Below are positions 1 to 7,726 of a stretch of 64,000 bases of DNA, in pieces; position 1 is the stretch's first letter, and every line of letters starts with the position of its first letter. The notes under the pieces were generated by a model. It was not told where the DNA came from, ran no database searches, and was given only the letters and a program-made list of their open reading frames with translations. This DNA is from Acidobacteriota bacterium. GTDB lineage: Bacteria > Acidobacteriota > Terriglobia > Terriglobales > Acidobacteriaceae. A program made the translations under genes and the position numbers. The stretch lies in contig JAJXZT010000062.1 in assembly GCA_021779935.1 (NCBI GenBank), positions 1 to 64,000 of the forward strand. The letters are read 5' to 3'.

Positions 1-1
1 G

Positions 2-112
2 AAAATACGGACGGAAAACCTTCGCCATGCGTTCAGATTCGCAGTTTCTTTCGCACAACTCAAGCCCATTGTGTATGACCGGAACCATTACTCAGACAGG
101 CTCCGAGCATGA
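2..112 (+). pseudogene. Open frame running in from the left edge, ends in ATGA overlap with the next gene
   Basis: The second frame is open from the window edge to a TGA at 110-112, about 36 codons. Its stop overlaps the ATG of the next gene in an ATGA. The residues look protein-like (for example PIVYDRNHYSDRL), but no family is recognisable. The next gene begins in the middle of what should be a beta-propeller. So this could be the rest of the same peptidase separated by a frameshift, or a separate translationally coupled gene. The upstream sequence is not in the window and cannot decide this. Confidence 0.3.
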
Positions 113-1107
113 AATTGCAGGAAAACGGCCGCCGTTACGACCTCATCAGCGCTCACGATTATGTCTACACAGTATCCGGCGGGAACAAACTTGCCTACTT
201 CGCAGAAGATGCCCGGCATAGTAGAGACCTGTGGATGGCAGACGCGGATTTTCAGTCCACTCAACGCTTGACTCATCTCAACCCGCAACTTGACAAGTAT
301 ACGCTGGGAAAGAGCGAAATCGTCCAGTGGCGTAATCTTAACGGCGATACCCTCAGCGGTGCATTATTGCTTCCACCAGCATACCGAAAGGGAGTTCGCT
401 ATCCGCTGATCGTGTGGGTCTACAGCGGGGAGCGCGGTTCTCGGTATGTCAATCGGTTTGGACTCGCTGCCAACGGGCCCTTTAACATGCAACTGCTGGC
501 GACCCGAGGCTACGTTGTGTTCTTTCCGGATATTCCCGAGGACACAGTCAAGCCGATGTTGAACGTTGCCAACTGTGTCTTGCCTGGAATTAATCGTCTG
601 ATTGATGCAGGCATCGTCGACCCAGGGAGAATTGGCGTCATCGGACAGAGTTATGGGGGCTACAGTGTCTTGGCGCTCCTCACGCAAACCGATCGTTTCA
701 AGGCGGCAGTCGAACTGGATGGCCCGGGGAATCTCGTCAGTTTCTATGGAGAAATGGACAAATCTGGGGGTGCCTTTGGCGTTTCCGAACTGGAGAAAGG
801 ACAAGGACAAATGGGCGGAACACCATGGCAGGTTCGCGACCGCTATATTGAAAATTCTCCGTACTTTTATCTCGACCGAATTAAATCACCGCTGCTGATC
901 ATTGAGGGAACACACGACACGACGGTTGCTCCGTTTCTCGCCGACGAAGTGTTTGTCGCCCTTCGCCGCCTCGGCAAAGAAGTTGAGTATGTAAAATATC
1001 GAGGTGAAGGTCATTCTGCCGTCTACTGGAACAATGCAAATCAGGTCGATTATTGTCGTCGAATGCTGTCCTGGTTCGACCGTTATCTACACGACGCACA
1101 GCAGTAA
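109..1107 (+). CDS. S9-family (DPP-IV / lasso isopeptidase-like) serine peptidase, probably lacking most of its propeller
   Basis: The 332-residue product has a complete alpha/beta-hydrolase peptidase domain. The nucleophile elbow is GQSYGGYS (Ser181), the acid loop is EGTHDTTVAP, and the catalytic histidine is in RGEGHSAV. Residues 1-80 look like the last blade of the beta-propeller that normally precedes this domain (about 300 residues in the family), so the annotated protein is N-terminally short or the gene is frameshifted near 109. Lasso-peptide isopeptidases of the AtxE type belong to this family and sit beside lasso clusters. This gene is convergent with the lasso precursor at 1183-1335. 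The isopeptidase role is inference from context; a general dipeptidyl peptidase is the alternative. Confidence 0.75.
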   Translation: MKLQENGRRYDLISAHDYVYTVSGGNKLAYFAEDARHSRDLWMADADFQSTQRLTHLNPQLDKYTLGKSEIVQWRNLNGDTLSGALLLPPAYRKGVRYPLIVWVYSGERGSRYVNRFGLAANGPFNMQLLATRGYVVFFPDIPEDTVKPMLNVANCVLPGINRLIDAGIVDPGRIGVIGQSYGGYSVLALLTQTDRFKAAVELDGPGNLVSFYGEMDKSGGAFGVSELEKGQGQMGGTPWQVRDRYIENSPYFYLDRIKSPLLIIEGTHDTTVAPFLADEVFVALRRLGKEVEYVKYRGEGHSAVYWNNANQVDYCRRMLSWFDRYLHDAQQ

Positions 1108-1142
1108 TCTGGTCCATCCATTGTGCAATGGCAAGAGGGATC

Positions 1143-1172
1143 GGAGCGCTCACAAAGAAGTGTGAGCGCTCC
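1143..1172. terminator. Perfect long hairpin between convergent S9 peptidase and lasso precursor
   Basis: GGAGCGCTCACA (1143-1154) pairs perfectly with TGTGAGCGCTCC (1161-1172) around a 6-base loop. It lies 10 bases past the precursor stop and 35 past the peptidase stop. There is no U-run on either strand. It may therefore be a bidirectional terminator of the non-canonical kind or a 3' stability element for the precursor mRNA. Confidence 0.6.
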
Positions 1173-1182
1173 GGTTGGAGGC

Positions 1183-1335
1183 CTACTCATCGGCCTCATA
1201 CGCCATCGGGGTCAGGTACTTGTTTGCACTGGTTGGATCGATGATGTCACCGAACACCTGCGAACCTTTCGCCGTCCCCTGAATCGTGGCCGACGCATCG
1301 GTTGACTCCTGAATACCAGGTTTCACGTATGTCAT
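1183..1335 (-). CDS. Lasso-peptide precursor (A), 50 residues
   Basis: This small gene starts with MTYVKPGI. Y3-x-x-P6-x-I8 matches the YxxPx(L/I) motif by which lasso leaders bind the PqqD-like B1 protein. The likely cleavage follows Thr21-Ala22, because lasso leaders usually have Thr at position -2. This gives a 28-residue core starting Lys23-Gly24 with Asp30 at core position 8, the expected ring acceptor. If Gly24 is residue 1 the ring would have 7 members and Thr would sit at -3. The tail ends in an acidic EADE and contains Ser, Thr and Tyr that a kinase might modify. The gene is the last of the leftward operon, 55 bases after the cyclase, with an AGGAGGTG ribosome binding site and a hairpin downstream. 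It is recognised by context plus motif, not by database match. Confidence 0.85.
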   Translation of the reverse strand: MTYVKPGIQESTDASATIQGTAKGSQVFGDIIDPTSANKYLTPMAYEADE

Positions 1336-1341
1336 TGTTTT

Positions 1342-1349
1342 CACCTCCT
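1342..1349 (-). promoter_or_regulatory. Strong ribosome binding site of the lasso precursor
   Basis: On the minus strand AGGAGGTG lies 6 bases before the ATG at 1335. It is an almost perfect anti-16S match and much stronger than the sites before the other cluster genes. This fits high expression of the substrate peptide relative to its enzymes and fixes the precursor start. Confidence 0.8.
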
Positions 1350-1390
1350 TTCCTTTAGCATTACTTCTCAGCTGAGAACCTGTTCATAGA

Positions 1391-3319
1391 TCAGTTCGAG
1401 AAAGGGCGCGCGACGCCATTGACGTACGCGCAACGGGTTCCTTCGTTTCTTTGAATTACTGCATGCCGTTGAAGGCCCTGAAGCCAACCCTCCAAAACCA
1501 TCGTTCGCATAAGTGGAATAATGGGGGCCTCCAAACCGCCGCTAGCTTTTCGCACCATACCTACGAACTCATCCTGATCCACGAAGCCCAAACCGGCGCT
1601 GATCAAGTCTCGATCCAGATCCGTCAGCTTCGAAATTTCGTCAGAGAGCAAGGCGGACGGCAGTCGGGTCACATAGGCCTTCCTCCTGCGGTTTAGGATC
1701 TCGTCCGGCACGATTCCCACTAGCGCACGTCGCATCAACGAACGGCGCTGTCCAGGGCGAATGAGTTGTTCCCGGGGAACTGCGTATAGGAATTTGAGAA
1801 GGTCCCGATCAAGAAACGGATACCGCTTCTCATAAAGCGGGTATCGCGAAAGTCCCTGACAACCCAATTGCCTTCGCAACACGTTCAGGGTGTTCATGTT
1901 CTCCCGAAAGCTCGGTAGAGGCCCCATCAGCGACAAACGCGACGGATAACCCTTCAATGCTCTCTGATTTCGACGAACGAAACTGGAGCACAGCCAACTC
2001 GCCTGATGTACCTGTTCTGGCGAACGAGTACGAACCGATGGAAGAAAGGCTTGTATGGTTTCGTAAAGCAGGTGAAACCATGGCCTTCGGTTGTGAACAG
2101 CCCAACTCTGCAGTTGACAAGCAAGTGCTCTGAGTTGGACCGTTGCCAACAGGTCAGCAAGTTCCGGCAGCGGTGTTGGCACGCCGCCCGTAACCTCGTC
2201 GCCACCAATTCCTGACAACACAACTCGATTGCCCTGTCTGGCCATCTGGACTGCTAGTTGTCTGGATGCCTCCGTGGCGCTTCCACCACTTCCCGGGGTC
2301 GGCCTGAAACACTCATCATTTCCCTGCCACAAAAGCGATTCTTGGGCATCAGCATCAATGTGGCACCCAGTCCGACCGCGCCTCTCTTCAACTTTCGTGA
2401 AATATGACCGTTCATCCCAATTCGGCTCCGAATCATTGAAGTACGACACAGTATCAAGCCGTGGAGCCTCTGCCAGCCCCTGCTCCAACAGGGTGTCTGC
2501 CACACAAACGATCGATGAAGAATCCATGCCGCCGCTCAGCTCAGCAAGAACCGGAGCGTCTGCGCGCAGGCGGCGTCGGATGGACTCGCCAAATACTGCC
2601 CGAAAGTGCTCTTCATACTCAGCGTCTTTCCGGTAACGAATCTGTTTTGCGTTGTTGAAATCCCAGTATCTGCGAATCTCGCTCTTTCCTTGTCCTATCC
2701 GGACGAAACACGAAGGAGGAACAGCATGAACACCAACGTACGGGGTCAAGTCGACCGCGGGAAATAGTCCCAGCCACCCGGCGATGTATTCTTCATCGAG
2801 TTCCAATCGGCAGGCAGAAGAGGCAATCAACGGATCAAGGATGCTGCACCAAGCAACCTGGCCATCATCGACCGAGTAATAGAGAGATCGTGTCCCGGCA
2901 AAGTCCTTCGCCAGGATGACTTCTCGGTTTCTTTGATCCCAAACGGAAAGAGCCCAGTCCCCGATCAGCCTTTGGAAGCAATCCGTGGCCCAGCGATCAT
3001 ACGCAGCCGCAACGATCGAGACGTCGGCTAAATTTGGATCGGCGGAAATCTCGGCTCTTAACTCATCGATTAGTACCCTGCGATTGTCGAGCCGTCCATC
3101 CCAGGTAATGACAGATCCGGATCTCGTGACACAAGGTTGCACTTCGGACCGGGATTCCGTCGTGGTGTGGAAGGTACGACAAAGGATGACAGCCCCTTGC
3201 CGATAATAGGCACCCTCTCCGTCCGGGCCATAAGGAAGCAAAAGCGGTCGCACGCTCTCGATGTAGCCGGTATCAATCGGTACTGCGTCGAAATTCCATC
3301 TCCCAAACTGGATATTCAT
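1391..3319 (-). CDS. Lasso-peptide macrolactam synthetase (asparagine synthetase B-like cyclase, C)
   Basis: The 642-residue protein has an N-terminal glutaminase-like class II fold (about 1-200) and a C-terminal asparagine synthase domain. The PP-loop is SGGMDSSS (262-269), which binds ATP. In lasso maturation this enzyme adenylates the ring Asp/Glu side chain so that the core's first amine can attack it. The N-terminus reads MNIQFG, so the Cys2 nucleophile of true glutamine amidotransferases is missing, as in lasso cyclases that use no glutamine. The ATG at 3319 has a GGAGG site upstream. It sits between the leader peptidase (27 bases upstream) and the precursor (55 bases downstream). An ordinary asparagine synthetase is unlikely given the missing Cys2 and the neighbours. 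Confidence 0.9.
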   Translation of the reverse strand: MNIQFGRWNFDAVPIDTGYIESVRPLLLPYGPDGEGAYYRQGAVILCRTFHTTTESRSEVQPCVTRSGSVITWDGRLDNRRVLIDELRAEISADPNLADVSIVAAAYDRWATDCFQRLIGDWALSVWDQRNREVILAKDFAGTRSLYYSVDDGQVAWCSILDPLIASSACRLELDEEYIAGWLGLFPAVDLTPYVGVHAVPPSCFVRIGQGKSEIRRYWDFNNAKQIRYRKDAEYEEHFRAVFGESIRRRLRADAPVLAELSGGMDSSSIVCVADTLLEQGLAEAPRLDTVSYFNDSEPNWDERSYFTKVEERRGRTGCHIDADAQESLLWQGNDECFRPTPGSGGSATEASRQLAVQMARQGNRVVLSGIGGDEVTGGVPTPLPELADLLATVQLRALACQLQSWAVHNRRPWFHLLYETIQAFLPSVRTRSPEQVHQASWLCSSFVRRNQRALKGYPSRLSLMGPLPSFRENMNTLNVLRRQLGCQGLSRYPLYEKRYPFLDRDLLKFLYAVPREQLIRPGQRRSLMRRALVGIVPDEILNRRRKAYVTRLPSALLSDEISKLTDLDRDLISAGLGFVDQDEFVGMVRKASGGLEAPIIPLMRTMVLEGWLQGLQRHAVIQRNEGTRCAYVNGVARPFSN

Positions 3320-3346
3320 GATTTGACCTTGCCTCCGTCGCGATGT

Positions 3347-3724
3347 CTAACATCGGTCGAGAATCGTGTAGATCTCCGGCGTATATGGATGGTCGTTGAC
3401 GACGTGTCCATCCACTTCGACCCACGCATGCGCTCGGAAGGGAAATTGTTGGGTGCCAATCACCAGCTGTGCAGGTATGCCGTACCGCTTAAGCAAACAG
3501 GCCGTTGCCGCCGATCGCTGTAGGCAGAACACCTGTTTCCAATACCAAATGCACGCTATATCAACGGCCAAACAGATTCGCTGGGTGACATCTGTTGGCG
3601 TCGCTCTTCGGACACCAAGAGGGTAACTGCGGACCTTCTCGTACAGCGCCGCGAAGTCACCCTTCGCCAGACACCGGTCGAACTGAATCAGCTTCATGTA
3701 CGCGCGTAACCGAAGAATCGTCAT
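3347..3724 (-). CDS. Lasso-peptide leader peptidase B2 (transglutaminase-like)
   Basis: The 125-residue protein has the Cys-His-Asp arrangement of the lasso B2 / transglutaminase-like family: Cys67 in VFCLQRSAA, His99 in RAHAWVEV, and Asp111 in VVNDHP. It is expected to remove the leader from the precursor after the leader has been captured by the PqqD-like protein encoded at 7213-7464. Its length matches free-standing B2 proteins, so B1 and B2 are split genes here. It follows the prolyl oligopeptidase by 12 bases and precedes the cyclase by 27, in one transcription unit. Confidence 0.9.
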   Translation of the reverse strand: MTILRLRAYMKLIQFDRCLAKGDFAALYEKVRSYPLGVRRATPTDVTQRICLAVDIACIWYWKQVFCLQRSAATACLLKRYGIPAQLVIGTQQFPFRAHAWVEVDGHVVNDHPYTPEIYTILDRC

Positions 3725-3736
3725 GGTGACCGCCGC

Positions 3737-5776
3737 TCACACTTGAAGTTCCAACTGATCGCAAAGAAACGCCATGCGGTCAGTAAGATCCTCGACACGC
3801 TCGCTTAACGGGAGCACTGGAGAGTGTCCGCGCGAATGACGGTAATCGAGAATTATTGGGTACTTGGAAGAATTCGCGGCTTGTAGACGCGCGGTCATCT
3901 TCCGGGCATGCATAGGATTGCAATTTTGGTCCGCATCTCCGGATACGATCATCGTTGCAGGATAAGTCACGCCATCGCGCACTTGGTGATATGGAGAGTA
4001 GCCTGCAAGAGCTACAAAATCTTCCCGATCGTCTGCGGTCCCCAATTCCTCCTTCCAGAAATGTGCATTATCAAAAAGGTGGTAACGGAGCATGTCCATC
4101 ATCGGAACCATGCAAACCACCGCGCGAAAGAGGTCAGGACGTTGTGTCATAGCCGCACCAACCAAAAGGCCCGAGTTGGAGCCGCCAAAAATGGCGAGCT
4201 TACGAGGTACAGTACGACGCGTTTCAATAAGCCATTCCGCAGCACAGAGAAAATCATCGAACGCCACTTGCCTGTTCCGCCGCTTGGCAGCGTCATGCCA
4301 TGCGGTCCCGAATTCCGATCCGCCGCGAATACATGGAAGTGCAAACAGGCACCCTCTCTCCAGAACAAACGCCACGAAGGCACTGAACCCCGGCAACATC
4401 GACACGCCATAACCGCCGTAAGAAGTCATGATCACGGGCTGCAAACCACGTGAAAGAACGTCATGCCGTCCCACAAGGAACATCGGAATTTGCGTTCCAT
4501 CCTTCGAGGTAAACCAGACACGAGTGTGACCGTAGTGTCGGGAGTCGAAGGGAATGCGGCGATTCGCCCACAGCTTCAGATTGCCGTCTTGGCAGGAATA
4601 CCGATAGGTCGCAACGGGTTTGGTGAAGGACTCACGTTCCAAGAACACTTCATCTCTTTCGAAGGAGCCGCCAACAAGTCGAACCGTGTCGCATTCCTCG
4701 TTTGGCAATCGGCCAAGCCGCTTGCCATAGGAATCGAAAATGACGACTTCTGCCGTAGCTTCTCGGGTGTAGCAGACGAATATCCGATTTTGAGTCGCGA
4801 TCCAACTCTGAATTCGCGAATCGCAGGTTGGCACCAGATCAACAAATTCCGGCTGAGCTCCACGCCGGGAACGAACCTCAATAATCCGGAAATTGGGCGC
4901 TTCCCGGTTCGTGATCGCCAGGACTCGCTTGTCCTGCAGTAGCAGCGGCCCAAACATGTAGTCGGCATTTTCGATCAATGTCTCGGGAAATACGTTGTTG
5001 TCCAGCGACCACAGATGAAAGTCCGTGTACATCTTGTCGAGAAATCGGTACACAAGAAAACCAAGCTGATGTTGTCCGGAGATGAGCTGGAGCAAAATAC
5101 TCGTTCCCTCCCCGGCGACGAAGATCTGCTCGTCGGCCCCAAAACTTGTTCCAAATGCATGCCAAAAGGCTGCCCGATGGCGTGCTGTCTGTGCATCTGC
5201 GCCCTCATGTACGTAATAGAAACCACGGCCATCCACTGCAAAAGCGAAACCCCGCAAAAAACCGCGAGGCAGAACATCGGGAAGCGTCTCGCCATTTCGG
5301 ACTTTGAGAATCTCGAATGTTCCCATTCGCTCCCCGCCCTCTTTCACCTCATACAGAAGCAGCGTGCCATCCGGCGAAAGAAGTAATGGTTTGACGGCTG
5401 TACAGGCGCCTGTTCCACGCGCTTTTGGATCCAACAAGAGACGCTCTTCGCCGCTCGACCCATCACGTAAAAAGATGCTGGCTTGTTCTTCGCCTTTTGC
5501 ACGCCGACAAAATATATATCTGTCTCCTGAAATATGAATGGAGTCGCACGTCTCGACGTCCAGCAACTCACGCACGCGTTGACGGATAACAGTCCGGCCG
5601 GGAATTACGTCTAGATAGGAGCGCGCGTAACGGCTCTGTTGCGCAAGCCACGCACGAGTACGCGGAGCCTCTTGGCCCTCAAGCCAGCGATACTGATCCA
5701 CTACCATTACGCCGTGCAACAGATCGGTGATGGGCTCGACCACACCAAGAGGAGGGCGCATCAGGAATTGAGACAT
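3737..5776 (-). CDS. Prolyl oligopeptidase (S9A) inside the lasso operon
   Basis: The 679-residue product (start chosen at ATG 5776, behind GGGGAGGG at good spacing; an ATG at 5806 is also open) has the S9A layout. The N-terminal signature has the form DQYRWLEG, a seven-bladed propeller spans about 70-410, and the C-terminal hydrolase carries the nucleophile in GGSNSG (about residue 533), the acid loop in SGDADQNCNP and the histidine in RHSRGHS. No signal peptide is visible, so it is probably cytoplasmic. POP-family enzymes in lasso clusters include isopeptidases that linearise the threaded peptide; others may trim peptides. Its position inside the biosynthetic operon, overlapping the kinase gene by 16 bases, ties it to maturation or immunity. 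Which of these it does cannot be read from the sequence. Confidence 0.88.
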   Translation of the reverse strand: MSQFLMRPPLGVVEPITDLLHGVMVVDQYRWLEGQEAPRTRAWLAQQSRYARSYLDVIPGRTVIRQRVRELLDVETCDSIHISGDRYIFCRRAKGEEQASIFLRDGSSGEERLLLDPKARGTGACTAVKPLLLSPDGTLLLYEVKEGGERMGTFEILKVRNGETLPDVLPRGFLRGFAFAVDGRGFYYVHEGADAQTARHRAAFWHAFGTSFGADEQIFVAGEGTSILLQLISGQHQLGFLVYRFLDKMYTDFHLWSLDNNVFPETLIENADYMFGPLLLQDKRVLAITNREAPNFRIIEVRSRRGAQPEFVDLVPTCDSRIQSWIATQNRIFVCYTREATAEVVIFDSYGKRLGRLPNEECDTVRLVGGSFERDEVFLERESFTKPVATYRYSCQDGNLKLWANRRIPFDSRHYGHTRVWFTSKDGTQIPMFLVGRHDVLSRGLQPVIMTSYGGYGVSMLPGFSAFVAFVLERGCLFALPCIRGGSEFGTAWHDAAKRRNRQVAFDDFLCAAEWLIETRRTVPRKLAIFGGSNSGLLVGAAMTQRPDLFRAVVCMVPMMDMLRYHLFDNAHFWKEELGTADDREDFVALAGYSPYHQVRDGVTYPATMIVSGDADQNCNPMHARKMTARLQAANSSKYPIILDYRHSRGHSPVLPLSERVEDLTDRMAFLCDQLELQV

Positions 5777-7191
5777 ATAAATCCCTCCCCTTGCAGACTC
5801 TGGCATTCTCGATGCATACGGCGAGTCAAGCTGCGAAGGTAACCAGCATTCTCAGGCCCCGGGAACCTCCCACTGTTCCACCAGTCACCCGTTGTAATCG
5901 CGTATGCAAACGGAGCGAGAAACCTTGAAAGTTTTATCCCTTTGGAAACGACTGCCGCCGGAAGAACAGATTGCCATGGCTTCGTGTATCCGGCGGCAAT
6001 TGCAGCGGTTGAACTACGCTCCGCAGGTCGAGCTTGCTCGCAATGGCCACGAAGAAAATCAACGGCGAAGAACGGGGGGCCGACAAAGGCTTCCGCCCAG
6101 TCGAGAAAAACACATCGATCCGCGGAAACGACAATATTGAGCGGGTTCAGATCCATGTGCCCAAGTGCATCAGGGATCTTGAATCGTGCCCAATCTTCGC
6201 ATGCTTTCTTGATGCTTACCCCTAGTCTGATCACGTCCTTCTTCGCTAGCGCCGGCGGAGAAGGATTCCGTTGCTGTTCCATCAGCTCTGCCGTGACTTC
6301 CACAAAAGCGTCAACGTGTTTCAACAGTTCTTCGAGCCTTATGTCTATGCACCCTGCGGACAGAAGCTGACTGGTTTTTCTGAGAGACTTGACTTGGAGT
6401 TTAGCGAGTGTTTCCGCTGCAAGTCCCCAGGCAGCGGAACTGGCACTTTCACCGAGCGTTAAACCCTCGCATTCCCTGGTGAGCCACCCACACAAAGAGG
6501 GATGCGTCGCAATCAGTTCGGGCAAATAAGGGGGGAATTCCCGTGACAGCACCGAAGTGATTGACACTTCTCTTTTGTTTGACTCGTCGACTGCCTTAAA
6601 CCAGACGGCAGGTCCATCAGTCTCGAATCGCAACAGCGCAAGCGTTGGGCATGGATTAAACTGCCGGATATTCCCGCTCATGTGAAGTCCGAGTGGATCG
6701 ATTTCCTGCCGGATCCAACACAGCAATTCCTCAAGCCAACCAGGCTTCCCGAACGGCCCAATGTTCAACCCTCTTGCGTACGAGCGCATCTCACGAATGG
6801 CCGATACGATCGCGAAGGAATCTTCGCGGTTGAACCTCTCGTGGGCGATCTGGTCGACTGGAATCCAAGTACAGTGCGCCGGAGCAAGTGCAGTGTTCTC
6901 CTGGGCCACCATCACTTCGTATGTATGAAACCCAGGCTCGGATGATGGAGCCCTGACTGTGAACAGTGAATATGCTGAGACGCCGAATTGACTACAGATG
7001 TCTTGATTCGCACTCTCATTCACTTTCCCTCGTCCGGAAAGGACAACCCTCGGAAGCCTCACTCCTGACTCTCCCCGGCAAATCATCACTTCCGATCCCG
7101 TTCCACGAAACAGAATCACGGTGCGACTCACGCGATTCCTGCTTGGCGCTTTCGCAATCGATTTGTCACAAGTGCCTGACAAATGATCCAT
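5761..7191 (-). CDS. APH-fold kinase with N-terminal extension, in the lasso operon
   Basis: The 476-residue protein has a C-terminal aminoglycoside/choline kinase-like domain (about 150-470). The catalytic loop is GHMDLNPLN, with Asp347 and Asn352 of the HxDxxxxN motif. The metal-binding DWAE starts at Asp364, and Lys199 in WFKAVDE is the likely ATP-contact lysine. Residues 20-130 form a separate domain of beta-rich appearance, possibly a degenerate Nudix-like or substrate-binding domain, with no Nudix box. The gene lies between B1 (21 bases) and the POP gene (overlap), so it is expressed with lasso enzymes. Lasso kinases known from paeninodin-type clusters are HPr-kinase-like and modify the C-terminal Ser. 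An APH-type kinase here suggests phosphorylation of the peptide or self-protection. The substrate is inference. Confidence 0.75.
   Translation of the reverse strand: MDHLSGTCDKSIAKAPSRNRVSRTVILFRGTGSEVMICRGESGVRLPRVVLSGRGKVNESANQDICSQFGVSAYSLFTVRAPSSEPGFHTYEVMVAQENTALAPAHCTWIPVDQIAHERFNREDSFAIVSAIREMRSYARGLNIGPFGKPGWLEELLCWIRQEIDPLGLHMSGNIRQFNPCPTLALLRFETDGPAVWFKAVDESNKREVSITSVLSREFPPYLPELIATHPSLCGWLTRECEGLTLGESASSAAWGLAAETLAKLQVKSLRKTSQLLSAGCIDIRLEELLKHVDAFVEVTAELMEQQRNPSPPALAKKDVIRLGVSIKKACEDWARFKIPDALGHMDLNPLNIVVSADRCVFLDWAEAFVGPPFFAVDFLRGHCEQARPAERSSTAAIAAGYTKPWQSVLPAAVVSKGIKLSRFLAPFAYAITTGDWWNSGRFPGPENAGYLRSLTRRMHRECQSLQGEGFICLNS
7161..7184. promoter_or_regulatory. Inverted repeat over codons 3-10 of the kinase gene
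   Basis: ATTTGTCA (7161-7168) and TGACAAAT (7177-7184) are perfectly complementary with an 8-base spacer. In mRNA this would place a hairpin just after the kinase start codon. It could be an operator or a translational brake; it is short enough to be chance. Confidence 0.3.
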
Positions 7192-7212
7192 GGATGGTTC
7201 TCCCCTCTGCCG

Positions 7213-7464
7213 TTACAACAGCAGATGGTGCTGGTTCAATGCATTCAAGAATTCGTTCAGATCGTTCACTGCCGTCTCTTGTGAAACTCCGAATTTTTCC
7301 GCAATCTTGACGGCAATCTGCGATTCGCTATCACCTTCCCGTAGCCATTCGAAGATTAAGGCGCCAGTAGAATTTAAACGAAGAAGTGTGCCGTGCTCGA
7401 TGTCGAGCACGACCCCGCCATCCTCGTTTCGCGTGCTACGAATTGCGTCTGATACATGCAGCAT
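7213..7464 (-). CDS. PqqD-like RiPP recognition protein (lasso B1)
   Basis: The 83-residue protein has the winged-helix RiPP recognition element. Its three-strand segment contains GGVVLDIEHGTLLRLN, and the helices contain ALIFEWLREG and VNDLNEFLNAL. Proteins of this family bind the YxxPxL part of a lasso leader and deliver it to B2. The precursor at 1183-1335 has exactly that motif. The gene lies 21 bases before the kinase and 262 bases after the exporter. Split B1 and B2 genes are normal outside the proteobacterial clusters with fused B. The start at 7464 is the only ATG that keeps the first strand. Confidence 0.88.
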   Translation of the reverse strand: MLHVSDAIRSTRNEDGGVVLDIEHGTLLRLNSTGALIFEWLREGDSESQIAVKIAEKFGVSQETAVNDLNEFLNALNQHHLLL

Positions 7465-7726
7465 GGATCACACATCCTGTTGCGTCAGCTAATCCCCACG
7501 GGATGACAATCTGTCATGTAAGTCGGCCGAGAGCTACAACATCGAATGGTTGTTCGCCAATACCCCGATCGCACGAAAATCTGCTGTAAATCAAGAAGAT
7601 CGATGGCCTCTCTGGAGACTGACACCACACACGACGTTCGCGTTTGGCTCACAATCCGAGCCGATAGAAGCACCTCTGTCCCGTCACTGACAGAACCGCT
7701 TAAGGAATGAACTGAACCGGGTTGGC
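7465..7726. other. 262-base gap inside the lasso operon
   Basis: This is the only long gap among the lasso biosynthetic genes. The minus strand holds a 62-codon open frame (7485-7673) that ends 20 bases before B1. Its product has several Cys and Arg, no YxxPxL motif and no recognisable similarity. An internal promoter or a small undescribed peptide gene is possible, but nothing clear is seen. Confidence 0.3.

Noticed and set aside
7485-7673. Second lasso precursor in the operon gap
   Set aside because: The frame has no YxxPxL leader motif, no suitable Gly/Asp spacing and poor ribosome site; kept only as an unexplained gap.
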